Assembly (NCBI GenBank): GCA_002305165.1
Contig: DBQI01000027.1
Location: 1-55,070, forward strand
From: Armatimonadetes bacterium UBA1398
Lineage (GTDB): Bacteria; Armatimonadota; Zipacnadia; UBA1398
Length of the DNA: 55,070 bases
Reading direction: 5' to 3'
The translations under genes were made by a program, and so were the position numbers. Of this stretch, positions 42,480-51,559 are shown in pieces (positions within the stretch are counted from its first letter, which is position 1; every line of letters begins with the position of its first letter). A model generated the notes under the pieces. The model was not told where the DNA came from. It did not search any database and saw nothing but the letters and a program-made list of their open reading frames with translations.

Positions 42480-42793
42480 AGCGCGAACCACTGTCCTTCT
42501 CAACCGCCCGCCGAACCTAACACCGATATACTCTAAGAGTCTGAGAACGCCTTCTTACAACTTTGGACCCGTTTAGTTGGTTCATGCTGCACACCCCGGG
42601 GCCCGCGGGGGCCACACGGGCGCGGCCTCTCTCCCCTTCACACCGAGGGCGCGATTCGGTACCCTTCACGAGGTGATCGAGCCTCTATCCCGGGGAGACA
42701 GCCCGTTCCGCGAATCCTCGCAACCCGCTGCCCCGCCGATGTGTTTGGAGCGGGGTGATGGGGGCCTCAGAGGTAGCTCCGGAAGGTGACGGT
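42480..42793. other. Divergent intergenic region, yggS/uvrA
   Basis: The 314-bp divergent gap has an AT-richer stretch near 42525-42595 and GC-rich palindromes (CCCCGGGG near 42595). No open frame with a ribosome site and no consensus promoter was found. It presumably holds the promoters of both operons. A LexA-type site for uvrA was looked for and not recognised. Confidence 0.4.
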
Positions 42794-45661
42794 ATGGCCG
42801 CGACGATCAGCATACGAGGCGCGCGGGAGCACAACCTGCGCGATCTGGACCTCGACCTGCCCCGCGACAAGCTGATCGTCTTCACCGGCGTATCGGGCTC
42901 CGGCAAGTCCTCCCTCGCCTTCGACACCCTCTACGCCGAGGGGCAGCGGCGGTACGTCGAGTCGCTCTCCGCTTACGCCCGGCAGTTCCTCGACCAGATG
43001 CAGAAGCCCAACGTGGACCACGTCGAGGGGCTCTCGCCCGCCATCGCCATCGAGCAGAAGACGGCCTCCAAGAACCCTCGCTCCACAGTCGGCACCGTCA
43101 CCGAGATCTACGACTACATGCGCGTGCTCTGGGCGCGAGTCGGGGTGCAGCACTGCCACAAGTGCGGCAAGCCTATCAGCAGCCAGACCGTGGACCAGAT
43201 GGTCGACCGGCTCATGGCGCTGCCCGAGGGCTCGCGGCTGCAGGTTATGGCTCCCCTGATTCGGGACCGCAAGGGGGAGTACCTGGACCTCCTCGATGAG
43301 GTGCGGAACGACGGCTTCGCTCGCGTGCGGGTGAATGGCGAGATCCTGGACCTGGGCGTGGAGATCAAGCTCGACAAGCGGCGCAAGCACAGCATCGAGC
43401 TCGTGGTGGACCGCCTCGTGGTCGGGGCCAAGACCCAGAGCCGCCTGGCCGAGTCACTCGAGATGGCCCTCACCAAGGGCGACGGCCTCGCCATCGTCGA
43501 TGTGGTGGGCGACGGCGAGCAGTTCCTCTCCCAGAAGGCCGCCTGCGTCGACTGTGGCATCTCCTTCCCCAAGCTCGAGCCCCAGATGTTCAGCTACAAC
43601 TCGCCTCAGGGCATGTGCCCGGACTGCGACGGCCTGGGCATCACCCTCGAGATGGATGAGGACCTGGTGGTCCCCGCCCCCGAGCTCTCCCTTCGCGACG
43701 GCGCCGTCCCGCTTCTCGGGGCTCCGGCCAGCCAGCGAGCAAAGTGCATGATGGAGGCTTTCGAGACCCAACTGGGCATCGATGTGGACATCCCCTTCCG
43801 CGAGCTCCCCCAGGAGCAGCGGCACACGGTGCTCCACGGCCACCCGGAGCCCATTCAGTTCGTCTTCCGCTCGGCGAGCAGCGGCCGAGCGTGGCGCTAC
43901 CGCCGTCGGTACGAGGGCATCCTCAACGTTACCGAGCGGCGCTTCCAGGAGGCGGAGGACGAGGAGGCCATCAGCCGCTACCAGGAGTACCTCGCCCGAC
44001 GCCCCTGCGCCACATGCGGAGGCAGCCGGCTCCGTCCCGAGAGCGCGGCGGTGCGGGTGGGCGGGCGGACGATCACCGAGGTCTCGGCGCTGCCCGTCGC
44101 GGATGCCCAGAAGTGGATGCGCCAGTACTGCCTCACCGTCACCGACCGCGAGGCTCGCATCGCCGAGCGGCTCATTCGAGAGATCAGCGAGCGGCTCCAG
44201 TTCATGGTCGATGTGGGCCTCGGCTACCTGACCATGGACCGGGCGGCCCCCACCCTGTCAGGGGGCGAGGCTCAGCGCATCCGGCTGGCGACCCAGATCG
44301 GGAGCCACCTCGTCGGCGTCCTCTACATCCTCGATGAGCCCTCCATCGGTCTCCACGCCCGGGACAACGTGAAGCTGCTCCACACCCTTCAACGGCTGCG
44401 GGACCTCGGCAACACCGTCATCGTGGTCGAGCATGACGCCGAGACGATCCTGGCCGCCGATCACGTCGTCGACTTCGGCCCCGGGGCGGGGCGGCTCGGA
44501 GGGCATGTCGTCGCCTCCGGCGCCGTCTCCGAGGTGCTCGGCTGTCCCGAGTCCCTCACCGGCGCCTACCTCTCCGGGGTCCGGCACGTGCGCCCCCGCG
44601 ATGGGCGACGCAAGCCGCTCCGCGGCTGGCTCGAGGTCAAGGGCGCCCGGCAGCACAACCTGAAGGGCATCAACGTACGCGTGCCCGTGGGGCTCTTCAC
44701 CTGCGTCACGGGGGTCTCGGGCTCCGGCAAATCGACCCTGGTCAACGAGATCCTGCTGCCCGCCCTCAGACGGAAGCTCCACCGCAGCATCGAGCGCCCC
44801 GGCGATCACGACAGCGTCGAGGGGCTCGAGCATTTCGACAAGGTCATCGCCATCACCCAAGACCCCATCGGTCGGACCCCTCGCTCGAACCCCGCGAGCT
44901 ATGTGGGGGTGCTGACCCCCATCCGCGAGGCCTTCGCCATGCTCCCCGACTCCAAGCTCCGCGGCTACAAGCCGGGCCGCTTCAGCTTCAACGTCGCCGG
45001 TGGCCGCTGCGAGGCGTGCAAGGGCGACGGGGTCAACCAGATCGAGATGCTCTTCCTGCCCGACGTCTACGTCACATGCGAGCAGTGTGGCGGCAAGCGC
45101 TTCAATCGGGAGACCCTCACCGTCCGGTTCAAGGGCAAGAGCATCGCCGATGTGCTGGAGATGACCGTCGATGAGGCCGTCGAGCTGTTCGCGAACATGC
45201 CCCGCATCCACCGGATGCTGAAGGTCCTCCAGGACGTGGGCCTCGGCTACATTCAGCTCGGCCAGTCGGCCACCACCCTCTCGGGCGGCGAGGCCCAGCG
45301 CATCAAGCTCGCCAAGGAGCTATCCAAGCGATCCACCGGCACCACCCTCTACATCCTCGACGAGCCCACCACGGGTCTCCACTTCGCCGATGTAGAGAAG
45401 CTCCTCGGCGTGCTGGACCGGCTGGTGGAGGCGGGGAACTCCATCGTCGTCATCGAGCACAACATGGACGTCATCCAGTGCGCCGACTGGATCATCGACC
45501 TCGGCCCCGAGGGCGGCGCCGCGGGCGGCGAGCTCATCGCGTGCGGGTCACCCGAGGATGTCATGGACGCCCCGGGCAGCGCCACAGGGGAGATGCTCCG
45601 GAAGGCCTTCGAGTGGCGATCGGCGTCGCCGGCAGGTCGAATGGCGGCGGGAGCGAAGTAA
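42794..45661 (+). CDS. uvrA: Excinuclease ABC subunit A
   Basis: UvrA is the damage-sensing ATPase of nucleotide excision repair. The 955-residue protein has two ABC modules with Walker A FTGVSGSGKSSLAF and VTGVSGSGKSTLVNE, and two LSGGEAQRI signatures. Zinc modules appear as CHKCGKPI, CVDCGISF, CPDCDGLGI, CATCGGSRL, CEACKGDG and CEQCGGKRF. The UvrB-interaction region follows the first module. The ATG at 42794 has GGAAGG seven bases upstream; an in-frame GTG ATG at 42755 would add 13 residues not typical of the family. uvrB and uvrC are not in the window. Confidence 0.97.
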   Translation: MAATISIRGAREHNLRDLDLDLPRDKLIVFTGVSGSGKSSLAFDTLYAEGQRRYVESLSAYARQFLDQMQKPNVDHVEGLSPAIAIEQKTASKNPRSTVGTVTEIYDYMRVLWARVGVQHCHKCGKPISSQTVDQMVDRLMALPEGSRLQVMAPLIRDRKGEYLDLLDEVRNDGFARVRVNGEILDLGVEIKLDKRRKHSIELVVDRLVVGAKTQSRLAESLEMALTKGDGLAIVDVVGDGEQFLSQKAACVDCGISFPKLEPQMFSYNSPQGMCPDCDGLGITLEMDEDLVVPAPELSLRDGAVPLLGAPASQRAKCMMEAFETQLGIDVDIPFRELPQEQRHTVLHGHPEPIQFVFRSASSGRAWRYRRRYEGILNVTERRFQEAEDEEAISRYQEYLARRPCATCGGSRLRPESAAVRVGGRTITEVSALPVADAQKWMRQYCLTVTDREARIAERLIREISERLQFMVDVGLGYLTMDRAAPTLSGGEAQRIRLATQIGSHLVGVLYILDEPSIGLHARDNVKLLHTLQRLRDLGNTVIVVEHDAETILAADHVVDFGPGAGRLGGHVVASGAVSEVLGCPESLTGAYLSGVRHVRPRDGRRKPLRGWLEVKGARQHNLKGINVRVPVGLFTCVTGVSGSGKSTLVNEILLPALRRKLHRSIERPGDHDSVEGLEHFDKVIAITQDPIGRTPRSNPASYVGVLTPIREAFAMLPDSKLRGYKPGRFSFNVAGGRCEACKGDGVNQIEMLFLPDVYVTCEQCGGKRFNRETLTVRFKGKSIADVLEMTVDEAVELFANMPRIHRMLKVLQDVGLGYIQLGQSATTLSGGEAQRIKLAKELSKRSTGTTLYILDEPTTGLHFADVEKLLGVLDRLVEAGNSIVVIEHNMDVIQCADWIIDLGPEGGAAGGELIACGSPEDVMDAPGSATGEMLRKAFEWRSASPAGRMAAGAK

Positions 45662-45765
45662 GGGCTCCCCGTAGTACTGCCGGGTCCCCAACGGCCACCA
45701 GTCTGGGCACGGCCCTGCGCGCTGTCTGCGCGGGCCTCGGCTAGTGTCGAGCGTGGAGGGCTCCC

Positions 45766-46557
45766 ATGACCGTCCGTGGCGTCATATTCGATCTCGACGG
45801 TGTGTTGTGGCGCGGCCGCCTCCCCATCGAGGGGGCGGCGGAGACTCTCGCGACCCTCCGGCGCGAGGGTTTCCGAGTCGCCTTCTGCACGAACAACTCC
45901 ACGAGGCATCGGAGCGAGGTCGCCGAGAAGCTGCGCTCCATGGGGATGCCCGCGGAGGCCGATGAGGTCTTCACGGCGGGCGCCTTGGCGGCGTCCATCA
46001 TCGCTCGCGACTGGCAGGGCCGGCCCGTGCTCATGGTCGGCGAGGCGGGCCTCCGACGGGAGCTGACCGAGGCGGGTGTGGAGCTCACCGACGACCCCGA
46101 CGTCGCGGGCCTCGTCGTCATGGGCTGGGACCGGGAGATCAGCTTCGACAAGTACCGCCGGGCCCACCGCGCCATCGAGGCGGGCGCCCACTTCCTGGCG
46201 ACCAACCCGGACCTCACCTTTCCCGAGGCGGACGGCGGCTCGGCGCCCGGGTGCGGCGGGCTCAGCGCCGTCCTTGTGGCCTCCACGGGCGTGCAGCCCG
46301 AGTGCCACGGCAAGCCCGACCCCGCGCTCTTCGCGAGCATCGCCGCCGAGTGGGGCCTCGAACCTCATCAGGTCGGGGCCGTGGGGGACCGGCTCGACAC
46401 GGACCTAGGCGCTGCACGCCGCTTCGGATGCCTGGGCATCCTCGTGCTCTCCGGCGTGACGACCCAGGCCGACCTGGACGGCCTCGATGCCGCCTCCAAG
46501 CCCGACGTCGTGCTGGCGTCGGTGGTCGAGCTTCCCGCGCTGCTCATGCAGTCGTAG
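45766..46557 (+). CDS. HAD-IIA family (NagD-like) phosphatase
   Basis: The 263-residue hydrolase has HAD motif I in GVIFDLDGVLWRG (Asp9, Asp11), motif II in CTNNSTRHRSEV, the Lys motif CHGKPDPALF and the acidic motif GAVGDRLDTDLGAARRFG, with a C2-type cap between. NagD/PGP/AraL-like members remove phosphate from small metabolites; substrate unknown. GGAGGG lies five bases from the ATG. It follows uvrA by 104 bp and is convergent with marC. The 104-bp gap shows no terminator. Confidence 0.9.
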   Translation: MTVRGVIFDLDGVLWRGRLPIEGAAETLATLRREGFRVAFCTNNSTRHRSEVAEKLRSMGMPAEADEVFTAGALAASIIARDWQGRPVLMVGEAGLRRELTEAGVELTDDPDVAGLVVMGWDREISFDKYRRAHRAIEAGAHFLATNPDLTFPEADGGSAPGCGGLSAVLVASTGVQPECHGKPDPALFASIAAEWGLEPHQVGAVGDRLDTDLGAARRFGCLGILVLSGVTTQADLDGLDAASKPDVVLASVVELPALLMQS

Positions 46558-46590
46558 GTGAGGCCCTCGGCGAGAAGGGGTTGGCCTTCC

Positions 46591-46606
46591 GCGGGCCGTC
46601 GCCCGC
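46591..46606. terminator. Short GC hairpin between convergent genes
   Basis: A 6-bp stem (GCGGGC / GCCCGC) with a 4-base loop sits between the HAD gene and marC, touching the marC stop codon. It is weak evidence for a terminator. Confidence 0.25.
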
Positions 46607-47202
46607 TACTCCAGGGTGGCGATGTAGTCGGCGATCCCCGAGAGCAGCATCTCGATGGAGATGAGGACCAGGAGCATGCCCATCAGCCGCTCGAGGGCCG
46701 CCGTCGTGCGTTGCCCCACATGCCGGCTGACCCACGCCGCGCCCAGCAGCAGGACGAGGGAGGCTGCCCACGCCGTGCCCAGGGCGCCGAACCAGAGGGC
46801 GAAGCTGCCCGGAGTCTGGCTGCGGAGCATCATGAGCGCCGCCATGGCAGACGGCCCGGCGATGAGGGGCGTCGCCAAGGGGACGACCAGGGGCTCGCCC
46901 TCGATCCCCGTTTCGCCGAAGACCCCGCCCTGGGACGGGAAGATCATCCGGATGGCGATAATGAGCAGCACGACGCCCCCGCCGATGGTGAGGGCGTGAT
47001 CGTGGACGCCCAGGACGTGAAGAAACGGCGGGCCCGCGAGGAGGGCCGCGACGAGGAGCCCCAGGGCGATGAGGTGCTCGCGCAGGATGATGCGCGGCCG
47101 CCGAGTCGGCTCCACCTTCCGCAGCAGGGTGGCCACCAAGGGCACGTTGCCGAGGGGATCCATCACAAGGAACAGGGTAAGGGCCGCGGAGAGATAGGAC
47201 AT
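46606..47202 (-). CDS. MarC family integral membrane protein
   Basis: The 198-residue protein has six membrane helices and the MarC hallmarks: FLVMDPLGNVPLVATLL near the start, IGGGVVLLIIAIRMIF, VPLATPLIAGPSAMAALMML with the P-L-A-x-P-x-I-x-G-P motif, and LERLMGMLLVLISIEMLLSG. Members are sometimes called antibiotic resistance proteins, but function is not established. The ATG at 47202 is chosen because the first helix begins there and length fits; no clear ribosome site is seen. It follows the GH2 gene by 52 bp and may share its transcript. Confidence 0.88.
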   Translation of the reverse strand: MSYLSAALTLFLVMDPLGNVPLVATLLRKVEPTRRPRIILREHLIALGLLVAALLAGPPFLHVLGVHDHALTIGGGVVLLIIAIRMIFPSQGGVFGETGIEGEPLVVPLATPLIAGPSAMAALMMLRSQTPGSFALWFGALGTAWAASLVLLLGAAWVSRHVGQRTTAALERLMGMLLVLISIEMLLSGIADYIATLE

Positions 47203-47254
47203 GCCCGGAGGTTTCGCCTGGCTCCGGGCCCGCGCCTCCAGCGATCCCAGCGAC

Positions 47255-49114
47255 CTACTCCTCGGCGAGCGCCTCGCCGTAGGCCTGGCCCGACGGCCTG
47301 AGGACATCCCGCTCCCAGTTCCACAGCCCGAAGTAGTGCCACGGCGGATGGCCCTGCTGGTGGGGCGAGGCGTAGTCGTAGGCCGTCCACCACGTGGCCC
47401 CCGCCACCTGGGGGTTCTCCCGCATGGCGCGGAGGGTGTCGGTGAGGATGCCCCTCTGCCACACCTCGCCGTCCTCGCCCTCGGCCCATGACCCGAACTC
47501 GGCGACGATGATGGGCTTGTCGGGGAAGGCCTCGGCGGCCTGCCGGAGGCCCCGCCGCGTGCCCTCGTACGCGCCCTCCTGCTGGCTGTAGAAGACGCCG
47601 TGGTAGCAGGTCATCCCCACGAAGTCGCAGACCTCCTGGGTGGCGTCATCCCCGCCCTGCCCCACGGCCGCCTGGCCCACCAGCCGCGTGCCGTCGACCT
47701 CGTACGCGAGGCGCCGAAGCTCGGTGATGAACCGGACCCGCTCGTCGTGCCATCCCGTCTCGTTCATCGCGCCGAGGAACCAGAGGCTCGGCGATGCTCC
47801 GTCGCGATGGATCATCTCCAGCCACATGGCCTGGGCGACGCCCCGCTCCAACGCCATCAGGAGCTGCGGCCCGCCGAACCAGTAGATGGGGATCTCCTCC
47901 CACAGGGCGAGGCCGAGCCGGTCGCAGATCATGGCGACCATGGGGTGGTTGGGATAGTGGCCCGCGCGCAGGAAGGTGCAGCCGAGGTCACGGATACGCG
48001 CCAGGTCCTCGTAGACCCTGCCCCAGTCGGCCCAGGAGCAGGCCCGCCACGTCTCGGGGAGCTCCTCGTGCCGCGCCACGCCCCAGATCCGGGTCGGCGC
48101 GCCGTTCAGCAGCAGCCGGCCGCCCTCTGCCCGGAGCGTCCTCCAGCCCGTGACCACGGTGAGTTCGTCTGACCCCAGCCGCGCCCGGACGACGTAGAGC
48201 GTGGGTGAGTCGGGGCTCCACGGCCGCGGCTCGGGGATGGCCACGTCGACGGCCACCTCGCGCCACTCACCAGCCGCGAGCCGGATCCCGGCTCGCGATC
48301 GGGCGATGGGCTGATGGCCGCTCAGGTCGGGCACGGGCCCCCGCACCTCGGGCGCGCCGGGCACGAAGGGTCCGAAGGCCTCCACGACCACGGCGGCCAG
48401 CGCCTGCCGGTCCGCCGCATTGCGCACGGCCACCCGGGCGTCGAACCCGTCGGGGCTCGTGAGGGACCGAAGGCTCGTGACGTGGGCGGCGGGCGCCCAG
48501 GCGAGGCACACGTCCCGCAGGATGCCGCCGTACTGCCAGAAGTCGCAGTTCGCGTAGGGCACGATGTCCTCCCGCGTGCCCCACGGGATGATGTGAACGC
48601 GCACGGCGAGCGTATTCCACTCGCGGATGCGCTCGGTCACGTCCAGGGTGAAGGGGGTGTACTCCCCCTCGTGCCCGCCGACCCACTCTCCGTTCAGCCA
48701 GACGTCGGCGATGGCGCCCGCACCCTCGAAGCGGAGCAGGGCGCGCTCGCCGTCCTCGGGCGACCGGGCGGCGAAACGCGTCCGGTAGAGCAGCCCGCCG
48801 GTGAGGGGCTCGGGCGGCGACACCACCAGCCCCGGCGCCCTGACGCGTTGCCAGCGATGGTCGTCGAAGCCCGGTTGCTCGAAGCCCCCGCCCTCGAGCC
48901 GCAGCTTCCCGATGGTCTCGGGGCCGCGCTCGGACAGGGAGAGGTCGGCGTCCAACTCCACTCGGGCGCACCGCCACTCGCCGTGGAGCGGCGTCGCGGG
49001 CTCCAGGAACCGCTGGGGTCCGTAGGCGCACATGGGGTCTGCCGCCGAGGCGTGCTCGGGGAGCGCCCCTGTGAGGATGACGAAGCCGATTGCCACGGGC
49101 CACGGGTGCATCAT
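47255..49114 (-). CDS. Secreted glycoside hydrolase family 2 protein
   Basis: The 619-residue protein has a signal peptide (MMHPWPVAIGFVILTGALPE, then HASAAD). The N-terminal sugar-binding domain (about 30-190) shows LYRTRFAARSPEDGERALLR and ADVWLNGEWVGGHEGEYTPF. The Ig-like domain (about 200-310) follows, then a TIM barrel. The acid/base is Glu452 in WFLGAMNETGW and the nucleophile Glu539 in IIVAEFGSWAEG, both as in GH2 glucuronidase/galactosidase enzymes. Substrate class is not read. AGGAGGGG lies six bases from the first ATG. It joins two other secreted glycosidase-like proteins in this window, suggesting polysaccharide use. Confidence 0.93.
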   Translation of the reverse strand: MMHPWPVAIGFVILTGALPEHASAADPMCAYGPQRFLEPATPLHGEWRCARVELDADLSLSERGPETIGKLRLEGGGFEQPGFDDHRWQRVRAPGLVVSPPEPLTGGLLYRTRFAARSPEDGERALLRFEGAGAIADVWLNGEWVGGHEGEYTPFTLDVTERIREWNTLAVRVHIIPWGTREDIVPYANCDFWQYGGILRDVCLAWAPAAHVTSLRSLTSPDGFDARVAVRNAADRQALAAVVVEAFGPFVPGAPEVRGPVPDLSGHQPIARSRAGIRLAAGEWREVAVDVAIPEPRPWSPDSPTLYVVRARLGSDELTVVTGWRTLRAEGGRLLLNGAPTRIWGVARHEELPETWRACSWADWGRVYEDLARIRDLGCTFLRAGHYPNHPMVAMICDRLGLALWEEIPIYWFGGPQLLMALERGVAQAMWLEMIHRDGASPSLWFLGAMNETGWHDERVRFITELRRLAYEVDGTRLVGQAAVGQGGDDATQEVCDFVGMTCYHGVFYSQQEGAYEGTRRGLRQAAEAFPDKPIIVAEFGSWAEGEDGEVWQRGILTDTLRAMRENPQVAGATWWTAYDYASPHQQGHPPWHYFGLWNWERDVLRPSGQAYGEALAEE

Positions 49115-49197
49115 GGTCTGCCCCTCCTATGGTTAGTGGGTTACACTCTACACGTTCGTCGCGCGCTGGTTACAGGTTCAGAGCCGCTCCGCGCGAT

Positions 49198-49227
49198 TTG
49201 ACACACGGGAGGCTTCCGGCGCATCAA
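49198..49227 (+). promoter_or_regulatory. Candidate promoter of cysK-metY-metX
   Basis: TTGACA at 49198-49203 is a perfect -35. A weak -10-like CATCAA lies 18 bases on (49222-49227). The ATG of cysK is 47 bases further. The match is partial. No SAM riboswitch-like fold was recognised in the 159-bp gap. Confidence 0.4.
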
Positions 49228-49273
49228 TATGGAGTGACGATACCTGATTTCACGGGAACGGGGGCCCACAGCC

Positions 49274-50233
49274 ATGGGCCGCATCTACGAGGACAACGCG
49301 CAGACGATCGGCGGCACGCCGCTGGTGGCGGTCCGCAAGCTGGCCGCGGGGGCGAAGGCTCGGGTCCTCGCGAAGCTCGAGTTCCGCAATCCCGCCGGCT
49401 CGGTGAAGTGCCGCGTCGGCGCCAGCATGGTGTGGGATGCCGAGGAGAAGGGCCTTCTCAAGCCCGGCATGTCCATCATCGAGCCCACGAGCGGCAACAC
49501 GGGCATCGCCCTGGCCTTCGTCGCGGCGGCGCGCGGCTACCCGCTCACCTTGGTGATGCCTGAGTCGATGAGCCTGGAGCGCCGGGCCATGGTCCGGTCC
49601 TTCGGCGCCGACCTGGTTCTCACGCCGGCGGCCCAGGGAATGGCGGGGGCCATCGCCAGGGCCGCGGAGATCGTCGCCTCGGAGCCCGGGAAGTGGTTCT
49701 GCCCCAACCAGTTCGAGAACCCCGCGAACCCGGCCATCCACGAGCGCACCACGGGCCCCGAGATCCTCGAGGACACGGGCGGCGCGGTCGATTACCTGGT
49801 CGCGGGCGTCGGCACGGGCGGCACGATCACGGGTATCGCGAGGTACCTCAAGGGCACCCGGGGCCTGCCCGTCGTCACCGTGGCCGTCGAGCCCGCCGCG
49901 AGCCCCGTGCTGACCCAGACCCTCGCGGGGAGCGACCTCCAGCCGAGCCCGCATGGGATCCAGGGCATCGGCGCCGGGTTCGTCCCCGCGGTCCTCGACC
50001 TCAGCCTCATCGACCGGGTGGAGCGGGTGGAGGACGCCGAGGCGATCGAGACCGCCCGACGGCTGGCGAAGGAGGAGGGCATCACCTGCGGCATCTCTTG
50101 CGGCGCCGCCATGGCGGCAGCCCTCCGCATCGCGCGTGAGGACGAGGCGGACGGCAAGACCATCGTCGTTGTGCTCCCCGACGGGGGAGAGCGGTACCTC
50201 TCATCGGTCCTCTTCGAGGATCTCAGAAGCTAG
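49274..50233 (+). CDS. cysK: Cysteine synthase A
   Basis: CysK makes cysteine from O-acetylserine and sulfide. The 319-residue PLP enzyme has the lysine in NPAGSVKCRVGASMVW (Lys45), with the CysK-type SVKCR rather than SVKDR, the substrate loop EPTSGNTGIALAFVA, the PLP phosphate loop VAGVGTGGTITGI and the C-terminal GIQGIGAGFVPAVLD and GISCGAAMAAALR. It uses the product of CysE at 9606. It is followed by metY and metX, so sulfide enters both cysteine and homocysteine from this operon. The ATG at 49274 follows GGGGG at modest distance. Confidence 0.95.
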   Translation: MGRIYEDNAQTIGGTPLVAVRKLAAGAKARVLAKLEFRNPAGSVKCRVGASMVWDAEEKGLLKPGMSIIEPTSGNTGIALAFVAAARGYPLTLVMPESMSLERRAMVRSFGADLVLTPAAQGMAGAIARAAEIVASEPGKWFCPNQFENPANPAIHERTTGPEILEDTGGAVDYLVAGVGTGGTITGIARYLKGTRGLPVVTVAVEPAASPVLTQTLAGSDLQPSPHGIQGIGAGFVPAVLDLSLIDRVERVEDAEAIETARRLAKEEGITCGISCGAAMAAALRIAREDEADGKTIVVVLPDGGERYLSSVLFEDLRS

Positions 50234-50256
50234 GGTCAGGGGGCCATCCAGAGGCC

Positions 50257-51555
50257 ATGAACGACTTCGGATTCGGAACGAACACGCTACACGCGGGACA
50301 GCGTCCGGACGCCGAGACGGGCAGTCGCGCCGTCCCGATCTATCAGACCAGCTCCTACGTCTTCCAGGACAGCGAGCACGCGGCGCGGCTCTTCGCCCTG
50401 GAGGAGCTGGGCTGGATCTACTCGCGCATGCAGAACCCCACGGTGGATGTGCTCGAGCAGCGGCTCGCGGCGCTCGAGGGGGGGACGGCGGCGGTGTGCC
50501 TCTCCAGCGGCTCAGCGGCCGTCAGCCTCGCCATCATGAACATCGCGGGCGCGGGCGACCACATCGTGGCATCGGGCGCCCTCTACGGCGGCACGGTGAA
50601 CCTCCTGGCCCACTGCTTCCCGCGCTACGGCATAACAGCCCGCTTCGTCGACACGGGCGACCTCGACGCGGTGAAGGCGGCCATCGGCGATGGCGCCAAG
50701 GCGCTGTACACCGAGTCGGTGGGCAACCCACGCAACAATGTCGATGACTTCGAGGCCCTCGCCCAGATCGCCCACGACGCGGGGATTCCCCTCATCGTGG
50801 ACAATACGACGATGTCGCCCTATCTCTTCAACCCCATCCGGCATGGAGCCGATGTGGTGGTCCACTCACTGACCAAGTACGTCGGCGGCCACGGCACGTC
50901 GATCGGGGGCGCCGTCATCGATGGCGGCACCTTCGACTGGGGCAACGGCAAGTTCCCCGGCTTCACCGAGCCCGATCCCAGCTACCACGGCCTCGTTTAC
51001 TGGGACGCGTTCCGGGACCTCGCCGGCATGGGCAACGTGGCGTACGGGTTCAAGCTCCGGGTGCAGTTGCTTCGGGATCTGGGCCCGTGCCTCTCGCCCT
51101 TCAACGCCTTCCTCTTCCTCCAGGGCCTGGAGACGCTCCATGTGCGGATGCCGCGCCACTGCGAGAACGCGCAGCGGGTGGCGGAGTTCCTAGAGGCGCA
51201 CGACTGCGTGAGTTGGGTGAACTACCCCGGCCTGCCGTCCCACCGCGACCACGGCCGGGCGATGCGGTACATGCCGAAGGGCCAGGGCGGCATCATCGGC
51301 TTCGGCATCAAGGGCGGCCTGACGGCGGGCAAGCGGTTCATCGACTCGGTGAAACTGGCGAGCCACTTGGCCAACCTGGGGGACTCGAAGACCCTGGTGC
51401 TCCACCCCGCCTCCACGGCCCACAGCCAGCTCAACGAGGAGCAGCGTCGGGCCGCCGGGGTGAGCGATGACTACATCCGCCTGAGTGTCGGCATCGAGGA
51501 TGTGGAGGACATCACGGCGGACCTTGACCAGGCGCTGAAAGCTAGTCAGTCTTAG
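50257..51555 (+). CDS. metY: O-acetylhomoserine sulfhydrylase
   Basis: MetY makes homocysteine from O-acetylhomoserine and sulfide by direct sulfhydrylation. The 432-residue PLP enzyme begins GFGTNTLHAGQRPDAETGSR, has SSYVFQDSEHAARLFALEE, the PLP lysine in HSLTKYVGGHGTSIGG (Lys207) and the C-terminal SKTLVLHPASTAHSQL and DYIRLSVGIEDVEDI. Length and the LFALEE motif fit MetY rather than MetB/MetC. It lies between cysK and metX with gaps of 23 and 4 bp, matching a methionine operon. Confidence 0.95.
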   Translation: MNDFGFGTNTLHAGQRPDAETGSRAVPIYQTSSYVFQDSEHAARLFALEELGWIYSRMQNPTVDVLEQRLAALEGGTAAVCLSSGSAAVSLAIMNIAGAGDHIVASGALYGGTVNLLAHCFPRYGITARFVDTGDLDAVKAAIGDGAKALYTESVGNPRNNVDDFEALAQIAHDAGIPLIVDNTTMSPYLFNPIRHGADVVVHSLTKYVGGHGTSIGGAVIDGGTFDWGNGKFPGFTEPDPSYHGLVYWDAFRDLAGMGNVAYGFKLRVQLLRDLGPCLSPFNAFLFLQGLETLHVRMPRHCENAQRVAEFLEAHDCVSWVNYPGLPSHRDHGRAMRYMPKGQGGIIGFGIKGGLTAGKRFIDSVKLASHLANLGDSKTLVLHPASTAHSQLNEEQRRAAGVSDDYIRLSVGIEDVEDITADLDQALKASQS

Positions 51556-51559
51556 CGGC

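Noticed and set aside
49115..49273. SAM riboswitch upstream of cysK-metY-metX
   Set aside because: The gap is short and I could not find the paired elements or the conserved core by eye.
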